The position numbers and the translations under genes were made by a program. The notes beneath the pieces were generated by a model. The model was given only the letters and a program-made list of their open reading frames with translations. It was not told the DNA's origin and did not search any database. A DNA stretch of 26,351 nt from Oscillospiraceae bacterium. Lineage in GTDB: Bacteria; Bacillota; Clostridia; Oscillospirales; JAKOTC01. The DNA is taken from contig DAOPZJ010000006.1 in assembly GCA_035353335.1 (NCBI GenBank), forward strand, positions 37,062 through 63,412, read 5' to 3'. The number at the start of each line of letters is the position of its first letter. The first letter of the stretch is position 1. Positions 8,648 through 15,432 of the stretch are shown piece after piece.

Positions 8648-9339
8648 AAATCACCGGGCAATACTGCGCGGAAAGCAATATCGAATTCACGCCTCAGATC
8701 GCGGATAAACTTCGCCGTTACAGCGAATTTCTGACAGAATACAATCAATCCGTAAATTTGACCGCCATCAAAACGCCCGGGGAGATCGAAGTCAGGCACT
8801 TCATCGATTCCGTGACGCTGCTCAAAGCGGCAGAAATCCGAGGCAGCGTTCTGGACATCGGAAGCGGCGCGGGTTTTCCGGGTGTGGTACTCAAATTATT
8901 CCGGCCCGAAATCCGATTGACACTGCTCGACAGCAACGGCAAGAAAGCGAAATTTCTTGAACTCCTCTGCCGGGAACTCGGCATAGACGCCGAAGTTTTG
9001 CTCGGCCGCGCCGAAGACCTCGGCGGCTCATCGGAAAATCGGGAAGCTTTTGATCTGGTCAGCGCCAGAGCTGTCGCCGAATTGAATGTTTTATGCGAAT
9101 ACTGCATCCCGTTTGTCAAACCGGGCGGCACCTTTGCGGCGATGAAAGGCGCGGCCTGGAAGGAGGAGCTTGACGGCGCGCATAACGCGATTAAGATCCT
9201 CGGCGGGAAATATCGGGAGACCAAAGAATTCACTTTGCCGGACGGCAGCCGAAGGGGAATCATTTTGATTGAAAAAATATCGCAGACCCCGACAAATTAC
9301 CCCCGCATCGGCGCAAAAATCTCAAAAAAGCCGCTGTGA
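8644..9339 (+). CDS. rsmG: 16S rRNA (guanine(527)-N(7))-methyltransferase RsmG
   Basis: RsmG (GidB) transfers a methyl group from SAM to N7 of G527 in 16S rRNA. The 231-residue protein has the SAM-binding motif VLDIGSGAGFPG at 69-80, preceded by the family segment NLTAIKTPGEIEVRHFIDS. A SARAVAEL motif follows, near the catalytic face. I start at the ATG at 8644, which overlaps the mnmG stop codon; the frame is open further upstream but that part would overlap mnmG and is not family-like. Expression probably depends on coupling, because the upstream AAAGGGCGG site is only moderate. Confidence 0.95.
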   Translation: MKITGQYCAESNIEFTPQIADKLRRYSEFLTEYNQSVNLTAIKTPGEIEVRHFIDSVTLLKAAEIRGSVLDIGSGAGFPGVVLKLFRPEIRLTLLDSNGKKAKFLELLCRELGIDAEVLLGRAEDLGGSSENREAFDLVSARAVAELNVLCEYCIPFVKPGGTFAAMKGAAWKEELDGAHNAIKILGGKYRETKEFTLPDGSRRGIILIEKISQTPTNYPRIGAKISKKPL

Positions 9340-9376
9340 GAAACCGAAAAAGACAATAATCAGGCGAAGGCCGTCG

Positions 9377-9384
9377 TATAAAAT
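9377..9384 (+). promoter_or_regulatory. Possible -10 element ahead of noc
   Basis: TATAAAAT at 9377-9384 lies in the rsmG-noc gap. No good -35 is seen at 16-18 bases; the nearest TTGACA-like string is 21 bases away. If used, the transcript would begin near 9391, immediately at the hairpin that follows. Confidence 0.3.
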
Positions 9385-9392
9385 GAATGGAC

Positions 9393-9431
9393 AATCCCTC
9401 TTTTCAGGACTTATGCTTGAAAAGGGGGATT
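9393..9431 (+). promoter_or_regulatory. Leader hairpin that buries the noc ribosome-binding site
   Basis: Bases 9393-9406 pair with 9418-9431 over 14 positions, 13 Watson-Crick and one G-U, around an 11-base loop. The 3' arm contains the AAGGGGG ribosome site of noc, whose ATG is four bases further on. No T-run follows, so this is not an ordinary terminator. Either it lowers noc translation until opened, or it stabilises the mRNA end. Confidence 0.6.
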
Positions 9432-9435
9432 CATA

Positions 9436-10200
9436 ATGCAAAAACAGAGATATGCCATGATAGAGACCTATAAAATCACGCCGAATCCGCTGCAGCCGAG
9501 GCGCCACTTCGACCCCGACAAGCTCCGCAATCTGGCGGAAAGTATTTCCCGGAACGGACTCATCCAACCGATCTCGGTTCGGAAGACCCAGCAGGGATAT
9601 GTATTGATTGCGGGAGAGCGCAGGCTGCGCGCTTCCAAGCTCGCCGGAGTCGGAAAAATCCCGTGCGTGCTCGTCGATACCGATGAAGTCGGAAGCGGCG
9701 TGATGGCGCTGCTTGAAAACCTGCAGCGGGAAGATCTGAACTTTTTTGAAGAGGCGGACGGGATTCGGGCACTCATCGAACACGGGGGTTTGTCCCAGGC
9801 GGAAGCGGGGCGGCTGCTCGGAAAAACCCAGCCGACCGTTGCCAATAAAATTCGGCTGCTGCTTCTGGACGATGCCGTTCGTTCTTCCATTCTTTCTGCA
9901 GGACTCACCGAACGGCATGCCCGCGCGCTGCTCTGCGTCGAGCCCGACCTGCGCCCGAAAGTTTTAAGACAGGTCATCGAGCGCGGGCTCAACGTAGCGC
10001 AGACCGAGGAATTGATCAGCCGGCTGAACGAGGAGCACCCGAAACGCATGGTACGCGGTGCGCCGAAAGACCTCCGGCTGTTTAACAATTCCATAAAAAA
10101 CGCGGTAGGTTCACTCAACCGATGCGGAATCGAGTCGAGATTTTCAATGAATGAATTTGAAGACCGCGTCGAGTACGTGATATGGGTGAAAAAGAGCTGA
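9436..10200 (+). CDS. noc: Nucleoid occlusion protein Noc (ParB-family)
   Basis: This is a 254-residue ParB/Noc clamp, placed between rsmG and parA as in Bacillus. Domains are an N-terminal CTPase with ITPNPLQPRRHFD and GERRLRA (60-66), a central helix-turn-helix around 120-162, and a C-terminal dimerisation domain. At the four positions known to separate ParB from Noc DNA specificity it has Q132, K138, L143 and R160. Three match Noc (Q, K, R); the ParB in this window has R, S, A, G. That supports Noc, which in Bacillus binds dispersed sites and blocks septum formation over DNA. The protein starts only about eight residues before the core. An in-frame TGA at 9418-9420 rules out a longer N-terminus, so the membrane-binding amphipathic helix seen in Bacillus Noc is absent. 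Confidence 0.88.
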   Translation: MQKQRYAMIETYKITPNPLQPRRHFDPDKLRNLAESISRNGLIQPISVRKTQQGYVLIAGERRLRASKLAGVGKIPCVLVDTDEVGSGVMALLENLQREDLNFFEEADGIRALIEHGGLSQAEAGRLLGKTQPTVANKIRLLLLDDAVRSSILSAGLTERHARALLCVEPDLRPKVLRQVIERGLNVAQTEELISRLNEEHPKRMVRGAPKDLRLFNNSIKNAVGSLNRCGIESRFSMNEFEDRVEYVIWVKKS

Positions 10201-10319
10201 GCGCCCTCCAAGTAATGGTTTGAACGAGATGTTTCCGCTTGAATACCCGGCGGAAATCAATTCTGTTTCGCGCAGACCCGATTGTTTTCCAAAGGACTTC
10301 AGCTCTTTTTTATATGAAA

Positions 10320-10357
10320 CGCCCCGGAATTGTTCCACGTGGAACAATTCCGGGGCG
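10320..10357. promoter_or_regulatory. parS-like site inside a 38-bp perfect palindrome
   Basis: The core TGTTCCACGTGGAACA (10331-10346) is a fully symmetric variant of the parS consensus TGTTTCACGTGAAACA. The symmetry extends without mismatch through GC-rich arms to 38 bp. As RNA it would form a very stable stem, and a short T-run at 10366-10370 begins nine bases later, so it may also end the noc transcript. It should be a ParB loading site next to parAB. Confidence 0.85.
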
Positions 10358-10418
10358 AGTTCTGATTTTTGCCTTCCTTGTTAAAAGCGCAGACGCGCAG
10401 GGTTTGATATGGACTTTT

Positions 10419-10442
10419 AAAATGTTCCACGTGGAACATTTT
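10419..10442. promoter_or_regulatory. Second parS-like site (24-bp palindrome)
   Basis: TGTTCCACGTGGAACA recurs at 10423-10438, identical to the first core, with symmetry extending to AAAA...TTTT flanks (10419-10442). It lies 33 bases upstream of the parA -35 box, so ParB spreading from it could repress parAB. Confidence 0.85.
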
Positions 10443-10475
10443 TGCTTTATATCGGCGGATCGGCCGGTTGTTATC

Positions 10476-10504
10476 TTGAAAAAAGTGCCGAAACATGGTA
10501 AAAT
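10476..10504 (+). promoter_or_regulatory. Predicted parA-parB-serS promoter
   Basis: TTGAAA (10476-10481) and TAAAAT (10499-10504) are each one base from consensus and 17 bases apart. Transcription would begin near 10511. The -10 overlaps an in-frame ATG at 10503, which rules that ATG out and supports the downstream GTG as the parA start. Confidence 0.75.
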
Positions 10505-10535
10505 GTCCCCATACCTACAGAAGGACGGTATCTGC

Positions 10536-11327
10536 GTGGAAAAGAAGGGAAAAATTATTGCAATCGCGAACCAGAAGGGCGGGGTGGGGAAAACGACCAC
10601 CGCGGTCAATCTGGCTGCGGCGCTCGGCGCGCACGGATACAGCGTGTTGTTATGCGACATCGATCCGCAGGGCAACGCGACAAGCGGTTTCGGCATTGAG
10701 AAGAGAAATTTAAAAGGCAGTTCCTATGATCTGATCATTGGCGAAAGCACGGCTTCCGAAGTTATCCTCAAGACCAAATTCAAAGGGGTCAGCGTGATTC
10801 CGGTCGGAATGGAACTCGCGGGCGCCGAAGTGGAACTTGTGGAAGTCGAAAACCGCGAGAGCCGTCTGAAAATGGCCGTCTCCGGCCAGCGCGATAAATT
10901 TGACTATATCTTTTTCGACTGCCCCCCTTCTTTGGGATTATTGACGCTGAACGGGCTCTGCGCCGCCGATACCGTTTTGGTGCCGATTCAATGCGAATAC
11001 TACGCGCTTGAGGGCCTTTCGCAGCTGATGAACACGATCCGGCAGGTCAAGCGCCGTTATAACGAGAACATAGACATCGAAGGCGTTCTGCTGACGATGT
11101 TCGACGGGCGATTGAATTTGACTATGCAAGTGGTTGAAGAAATCAAGAAATACTTCCCCCAAAAGGTCTATTCCACCACGATCCCGCGCAACGTCCGCGT
11201 ATCGGAGGCGCCGAGCTACGGCGAGCCGATCATGTATTATGACCGGTTTTCCCGCGGGGCGGCGGCGTATGAGGAGTTCTGCAAGGAATTCATCAAGAAT
11301 AACAACATGAAAGGAGACGCGAAATGA
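10536..11327 (+). CDS. parA: Chromosome-partitioning ATPase ParA (Soj)
   Basis: ParA is a deviant-Walker ATPase that binds DNA non-specifically when ATP-bound and is stimulated by ParB to move or organise the origin region. The 263-residue protein has the deviant Walker A motif KGGVGKTT at 14-21, the DIDPQGNAT motif, and the Walker B-like FFDCPPSLGLLT. It lacks an N-terminal helix-turn-helix, so it is the chromosomal Soj type rather than a P1-plasmid type. The start is the GTG at 10536, with AAGGACGG upstream; earlier in-frame codons lie at or before the promoter. Its last four bases overlap parB (ATGA), implying coupled translation. Confidence 0.95.
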   Translation: MEKKGKIIAIANQKGGVGKTTTAVNLAAALGAHGYSVLLCDIDPQGNATSGFGIEKRNLKGSSYDLIIGESTASEVILKTKFKGVSVIPVGMELAGAEVELVEVENRESRLKMAVSGQRDKFDYIFFDCPPSLGLLTLNGLCAADTVLVPIQCEYYALEGLSQLMNTIRQVKRRYNENIDIEGVLLTMFDGRLNLTMQVVEEIKKYFPQKVYSTTIPRNVRVSEAPSYGEPIMYYDRFSRGAAAYEEFCKEFIKNNNMKGDAK

Positions 11328-12199
11328 ACGCAAAAAAACGTTCCCTCGGGAGAGGGCTGGACGCGCTTCTGGATGACAACGCGTCCGAAGAAAGCGGCGT
11401 AACCATGCTTCGCGTCTCTCAGATAGAGCCGAACCGCGCGCAGCCGCGCAAAGATTTTGACGAACAGCAATTGCGGGAGCTCGCCGATTCCATCAAGGAG
11501 CACGGCGTTTTGCAGCCGCTGCTTGTCTGCGAAAAGGACGGCGGATACGTCATCGTCGCGGGCGAGCGCCGCTGGCGGGCCGCGCGGATGGCGGGACTCA
11601 CCGAAGTGCCTGTTTTGGTGCGCGATTATGACGATCAGATGATCGCCGAGGTCTCGCTGATCGAAAATCTGCAGCGCGCCGACCTGAATCCGATCGAAGA
11701 AGCCGCGGGCTACCGAAATCTCATCGACCGGTTCGGGTTCACACAGGAGAGCGCCGCGGAGCGCGTGGGCAAATCGCGATCTACCGTGGCCAACTCGCTG
11801 CGGCTGCTTGCGCTGCCCGAATCCGTTCAGGCGCTGCTGCGGGAAGGCCGGCTTTCGGCGGGACACGCGAAAGTGCTCGGCGGAATCTCCGACGAAAAAC
11901 GCTGCGTTGAGCTCGCGAAATCGAGCGCGGACGGAAAAATGAGCGTCAGGGAACTTGAAAAAGCCGCCGCTGCGGCCGAAAAACCGAAAAAGCAAACGCT
12001 TCCGAAAGTACGCGAGAGTTTTTACGACGAATTCGAGATCGCGGTCAAGAGCGAAATGGGCCGAAAGGTTCGGGTCGCGAAAGCTCCGGCGGGGGACAAG
12101 CCCGGCTGCGTCGAGATCGAATTTTTCTCCAAAGAGGACTTATCGGACCTCGCGGCGTACCTGACGGGTGATAAAAATAAAAAGAATAAAAAAGGTTAA
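11324..12199 (+). CDS. parB: Chromosome-partitioning protein ParB (Spo0J)
   Basis: ParB binds parS, slides along DNA as a CTP-dependent clamp and stimulates ParA. The 291 residues begin with the ParA-activating segment KKRSLGRGLDALL (4-16), followed by the CTPase core with QPRKDF (40-45), GERRWRA (80-86) and ENLQRADLN (114-122). The helix-turn-helix near 140-182 carries the parS-type specificity residues R152, S158, A163 and G180 (the third and fourth identical to ParB consensus; S in place of T at the second). A lysine- and alanine-rich linker leads to the C-terminal dimer domain. Two parS-like sites lie 0.9-1.0 kb upstream. serS follows after 28 bases, probably in the same transcript. Confidence 0.95.
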   Translation: MNAKKRSLGRGLDALLDDNASEESGVTMLRVSQIEPNRAQPRKDFDEQQLRELADSIKEHGVLQPLLVCEKDGGYVIVAGERRWRAARMAGLTEVPVLVRDYDDQMIAEVSLIENLQRADLNPIEEAAGYRNLIDRFGFTQESAAERVGKSRSTVANSLRLLALPESVQALLREGRLSAGHAKVLGGISDEKRCVELAKSSADGKMSVRELEKAAAAAEKPKKQTLPKVRESFYDEFEIAVKSEMGRKVRVAKAPAGDKPGCVEIEFFSKEDLSDLAAYLTGDKNKKNKKG

Positions 12200-12227
12200 T
12201 CATCAATGACCGAAAGGATTAAACGTT

Positions 12228-13520
12228 ATGATCGATATTAAACTGCTCAGAAGCGATCCCGGTCTTGTTCGGGAGAATATGAAAAAGAAGTTCCAGGAGC
12301 AAAAACTGCCGCTCGTGGACGAGGTGCTGGAACTGGATAAAAAATTCCGTGAGTCCAAAACGCGCGGCGACTGGCTTCGTTCGCAGCGCAAGAGCATCAG
12401 CAAGGAAATCGGGGGCATGATGGCGCGCGGCGAAAAAGAAAAAGCGGAAGAAGCCAAAAAGCAAGTTAACGACATGGCCGAAGAACTGGCCGCGCTTGAG
12501 ACCGCCGAAACCGAACTCTCCGAGGAAATCCGCAGGCGGATGCTCGTGATCCCGAACATCATCGATCCGTCGGTGCCGATCGGGCATGACGACAGCGAGA
12601 ACGTCGAGGTCGAGCGGTTCGGGGAGCCGAGGGTGCCGGACTTTGAGGTTCCCTATCACGTCGAGATCATGGAGAAGTTTAACGGAATAGACCTTGACAG
12701 CGCCCGCAAGACCAGCGGAAACGGGTTTTATTATCTGTGCGGCGACATCGCCCGTCTCGAGTCGGCGATTTTGTCTTACGCGCGCGACTTTATGATCGAT
12801 AAGGGCTTCACCTATTACATCCCGCCGTTCATGATCCGCGGCGACGTGGTCAGCGGCGTCATGAGCTTTGCCGAGATGGAAGGCATGATGTATAAAATCG
12901 AGGGTGAGGATTTATATCTGATCGGCACGAGCGAACACTCGATGATCGGAAAGTTCATCGATACGACCCTCGACGAGGATTCGCTCCCGCAGACACTGAC
13001 AAGCTATTCGCCTTGCTTCCGCAAAGAAGTCGGCGCGCACGGAATTGAGGAGCGCGGCGTCTACCGCATCCATCAGTTTGAGAAGCAGGAAATGATCGTG
13101 GTTTGCAAACCGGAGCAGAGTCCGGACTGGTTTGTAAAGCTATATAACTTTACAGTTGAGTTCTTCCGCTCGCTGGACATCCCGGTGCGCACATTGGAGT
13201 GCTGCTCGGGAGATCTGGCCGATCTGAAAGTCAAGAGCATCGACGTCGAGGCCTGGTCGCCGCGTCAGAAGAAGTATTTTGAAATCGGAAGCTGTTCGAA
13301 CCTCGGCGACGCGCAGGCCAGACGGCTCGGCATCCGGGTACGCGACAAAGCGAGCGGCAGCAACTATTTCGCGCATACGCTCAACAATACCGTGGTCGCG
13401 CCGCCGCGCATGCTGATCGCGTTTTTGGAAAACAATCTTCAAGCCGACGGCAGCGTCGTGATCCCCGAACCGCTGAGACCGTATATGGGTGGGAAAACAA
13501 AGCTGGAAATCCGGAAATAA
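12228..13520 (+). CDS. serS: Serine--tRNA ligase, atypical bacterial type
   Basis: SerRS charges tRNA-Ser with serine. The 430-residue protein starts with the family N-terminus MIDIKLLRSDPGLVRENM and a long coiled-coil arm (about 28-110) that holds the tRNA. The class II catalytic core shows TSEHSMIGK in place of the usual TAEVPLTN, motif 2 as CFRKEVGAHGIEERGVYRIHQFEK, and motif 3 with NNTVVAPPRMLIAFLENN. These differ from the common bacterial wording (FR.EAG....TRG..R.HQF.K), and the strand VEAWSPRQKKYFEIGSCSN is also unusual. It looks like the divergent SerRS lineage seen in some Clostridia (recollection, not checked). An AAGGA site lies before the ATG. There is no T-box ahead of it, and a terminator follows directly. 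Confidence 0.93.
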   Translation: MIDIKLLRSDPGLVRENMKKKFQEQKLPLVDEVLELDKKFRESKTRGDWLRSQRKSISKEIGGMMARGEKEKAEEAKKQVNDMAEELAALETAETELSEEIRRRMLVIPNIIDPSVPIGHDDSENVEVERFGEPRVPDFEVPYHVEIMEKFNGIDLDSARKTSGNGFYYLCGDIARLESAILSYARDFMIDKGFTYYIPPFMIRGDVVSGVMSFAEMEGMMYKIEGEDLYLIGTSEHSMIGKFIDTTLDEDSLPQTLTSYSPCFRKEVGAHGIEERGVYRIHQFEKQEMIVVCKPEQSPDWFVKLYNFTVEFFRSLDIPVRTLECCSGDLADLKVKSIDVEAWSPRQKKYFEIGSCSNLGDAQARRLGIRVRDKASGSNYFAHTLNNTVVAPPRMLIAFLENNLQADGSVVIPEPLRPYMGGKTKLEIRK

Positions 13521-13536
13521 GAACCCGGTTCAATCG

Positions 13537-13580
13537 TAAAAGCCGTCGTTTTGGGCACTTTAAAAAACGGCGGTTTTTCA
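13537..13580 (+). terminator. Rho-independent terminator after serS
   Basis: AAAAGCCGTCGTTTT pairs, with G-U wobbles, with AAAACGGCGGTTTTT around a short loop, and the second arm ends in a T-run. It lies 17 bases past the serS stop and closes the parA-parB-serS unit. Confidence 0.85.
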
Positions 13581-13604
13581 TTTTCAAATGAAGGGGGCCG
13601 TCAG

Positions 13605-13901
13605 ATGAACATCACTTACGCGAATACCGTTTCGGTTGAAGATTATACGCTCCTGCGTGCTTCGGCGGGTTGGAGAGCCATTCATCCGGAGCAGGCGAAG
13701 GCGGGAATTGACGGGAGCGCTTTTATCATCGCGGCGGTTGACGGGCAGAAAACCGTCGGTGTTGCGAGATTGGTTTGGGACGGCGGCGGATACGGCGCTC
13801 TGATCAAAGATGCGCTGGTGCTGCCGGACTACCGGGGAAAAGGCATCGGCAAAGAGATTATGAAAAAGGCAAGGCGATACTATAAAAATGAGACTTATTA
13901 A
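13605..13901 (+). pseudogene. Truncated GNAT acetyltransferase (N-terminal part only)
   Basis: The 98 residues match the first two-thirds of a small GNAT acetyltransferase of about 130-140 residues. IIAAVDGQKTVGVARLVWDGG and ALVLPDYRGKGIGKEIMKKA are present; the second holds the acetyl-CoA-binding R/Q-x-x-G-x-G/A loop. The protein then stops after ARRYYKNETY, where the last helix and strands should follow. No remainder is visible in the other frames downstream. Base composition turns AT-rich at the same point, so the 3' end was probably lost when the neighbouring AT-rich segment arrived. The start is an ATG with AAGGGGG eight bases upstream. It could still make a short protein, but catalysis is doubtful. 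Confidence 0.7.
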
Positions 13902-14017
13902 GAGAGTACAATAAAAGAAAGGTTAACCGGAAGTTGAGTTGTCTTGATGCACTTCATATGGTAAAGGGATTTTTATAACGGCATAATAGAGATACAGAAA
14001 TAAGAGGGGGTTATGAT

Positions 14018-14269
14018 ATGCTTGATTATAAAATTGTGGGTACAAAGATAGCTTCTTTTCGTAAAAAGAACGAACTGTCGCAGGAACGGTTGGCTGAATT
14101 ATTAAATATATCCCCTCAGGCAATCAGCAAATGGGAAAACGGGCATTCGCTCCCGGATACCGCATTGCTGCCGGTATTGAGTCAAATATTCAGCTGTACC
14201 ATTGATGAGTTGATTATGCCGGCTTATTTATTGGACTCGAGAATCGAAGAAGAAAAGCAAACATTTTAG
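14018..14269 (+). CDS. XRE/Cro-type HTH domain, probably the 5' part of a frameshifted HTH-phosphotransferase gene
   Basis: The 83-residue product holds a clear Cro/C1 helix-turn-helix: VGTKIASFRKKNELSQERLAELL, then NISPQAISKWENGHSLPDTALLPVLSQIF (landmarks at about residues 7-59), then IDELIMP. AGAGGGGG lies just upstream of the ATG. The frame ends at a TAG (14267-14269), but the -1 frame continues smoothly as KANILEQQAEHIAKRILQQI and runs into the phosphotransferase domain without a break. One extra A in the run at 14253-14256 would restore a single protein. The gene lies in the AT-rich patch and uses many A/T-ending codons, unlike the flanking genes. Its target is unknown; a single-domain regulator remains possible. 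Confidence 0.8.
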   Translation: MLDYKIVGTKIASFRKKNELSQERLAELLNISPQAISKWENGHSLPDTALLPVLSQIFSCTIDELIMPAYLLDSRIEEEKQTF

Positions 14270-14301
14270 AGCAGCAAGCCGAGCATATAGCAAAACGCAT
14301 T

Positions 14302-15369
14302 TTGCAACAGATAGAGAAAAGAAAAGCAACGGATCAAACAGCGGGGTTAGAGGATAATACAATCATTCAGGCGATTTCAAAATCAAATCCGAACATCGGA
14401 AATTATACAATCAGCAGAAACACACCGGAAAAGAAAACACGTTATACAGATACATATGTAAAAGTTTCTACACCGCAAAAGGAATACAAATTACTGCAAC
14501 GGATTTACGCCGAAGACGACAGAGAACTATTGGGATATCATTTATTTAAAAATCATACTTCCTCCATCCCTTATATTTATCACATGGATATTCCGGCAAG
14601 AACGGTATTGATGGAAGATTTAAACGACGGCTATATACAGGGATTTCAATTTGATGAAAATAACGAAAACGGTATAATCATCAGGGAAAATTATAACCGC
14701 TTGATAGAAACAACAGCAGAAATGCATTCTGATTTTTGGGAAGACAGCAATACGTTTGCACAACTCGGGCTTGATTGGCGCCATCAATCGGCGGAAAATC
14801 TTTTGACACACATCTCCGGCATGCAAGCGGACTTTATGAAATACCGGGAAAAAGAAGAGAACCACCGGATCCCGAAACAGTGGGAATGTTTTGTAAATGA
14901 GTTGGATATTAAAAAGCTGGACTATTTTGAAGATGCCGCCCGATATTTAAAACAAACCTATGAAAAAGTTTTGTCTTCGAGATTTCATACCGGAAATAAT
15001 ATAACGTTTATTCACGGAGATTTACATCCGGGGAATATATTCATTTCTAAATCAACTGACAGGATTGTAAAATTTATTGATTTACAAGCAATCAGAATCG
15101 GATTATGTACCGAGGACTTGGCAATGCTGCTGGCTTTACATATTCAACCGGATAAAAAACTTGCGCAGCCGCTGATCGACCGTTATTACGATAAACTGGT
15201 GATGACTGTGAAAAACTATCCGTATGAAATGTTTATGAGTGATTTAAAATTGTCGATCGCAGAAAGCATGTTTTTCCCGATACGGCTGATCAACCGGGGA
15301 ATTTATGATTTTACCATGAGAGATAAAGCCATCAAGGCCTACGAAACGTTTGTTCTTTCGGATATATAA
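14302..15369 (+). CDS. Aminoglycoside phosphotransferase-like (APH/choline kinase fold) domain, no start of its own
   Basis: This open frame encodes an APH-fold kinase: VLMEDLNDG resembles the hinge region, HGDLHPGN (H238 counting from the TTG at 14302) is the catalytic loop, and KFIDLQAIRIGLCTEDLAMLL is the metal-binding segment. Proteins with this fold phosphorylate aminoglycosides, choline, homoserine, fructosamine or other small molecules, so the substrate cannot be named. The TTG at 14302 is only a nominal start: no ribosome site precedes it and no ATG lies before the domain. The frame is open from 14206 and overlaps the HTH gene by 64 bases in the -1 frame, which points to one split gene. 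Composition is AT-rich across the whole domain, suggesting transfer. Confidence 0.7.
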   Translation: MQQIEKRKATDQTAGLEDNTIIQAISKSNPNIGNYTISRNTPEKKTRYTDTYVKVSTPQKEYKLLQRIYAEDDRELLGYHLFKNHTSSIPYIYHMDIPARTVLMEDLNDGYIQGFQFDENNENGIIIRENYNRLIETTAEMHSDFWEDSNTFAQLGLDWRHQSAENLLTHISGMQADFMKYREKEENHRIPKQWECFVNELDIKKLDYFEDAARYLKQTYEKVLSSRFHTGNNITFIHGDLHPGNIFISKSTDRIVKFIDLQAIRIGLCTEDLAMLLALHIQPDKKLAQPLIDRYYDKLVMTVKNYPYEMFMSDLKLSIAESMFFPIRLINRGIYDFTMRDKAIKAYETFVLSDI

Positions 15370-15432
15370 AATATTATAATCAATTGTAATGTAAATAGGA
15401 AACTAGGAACCATTTAAAAGAGGGGCAAAAAC

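Noticed and set aside
12200..12227. T-box ahead of serS
   Set aside because: The gap is only 28 bases; too short for a T-box.
14206..14269. Programmed -1 ribosomal frameshift joining HTH and kinase
   Set aside because: No X-XXY-YYZ slippery heptamer in the correct phase and no obvious downstream stem; an indel in the A-run is simpler.
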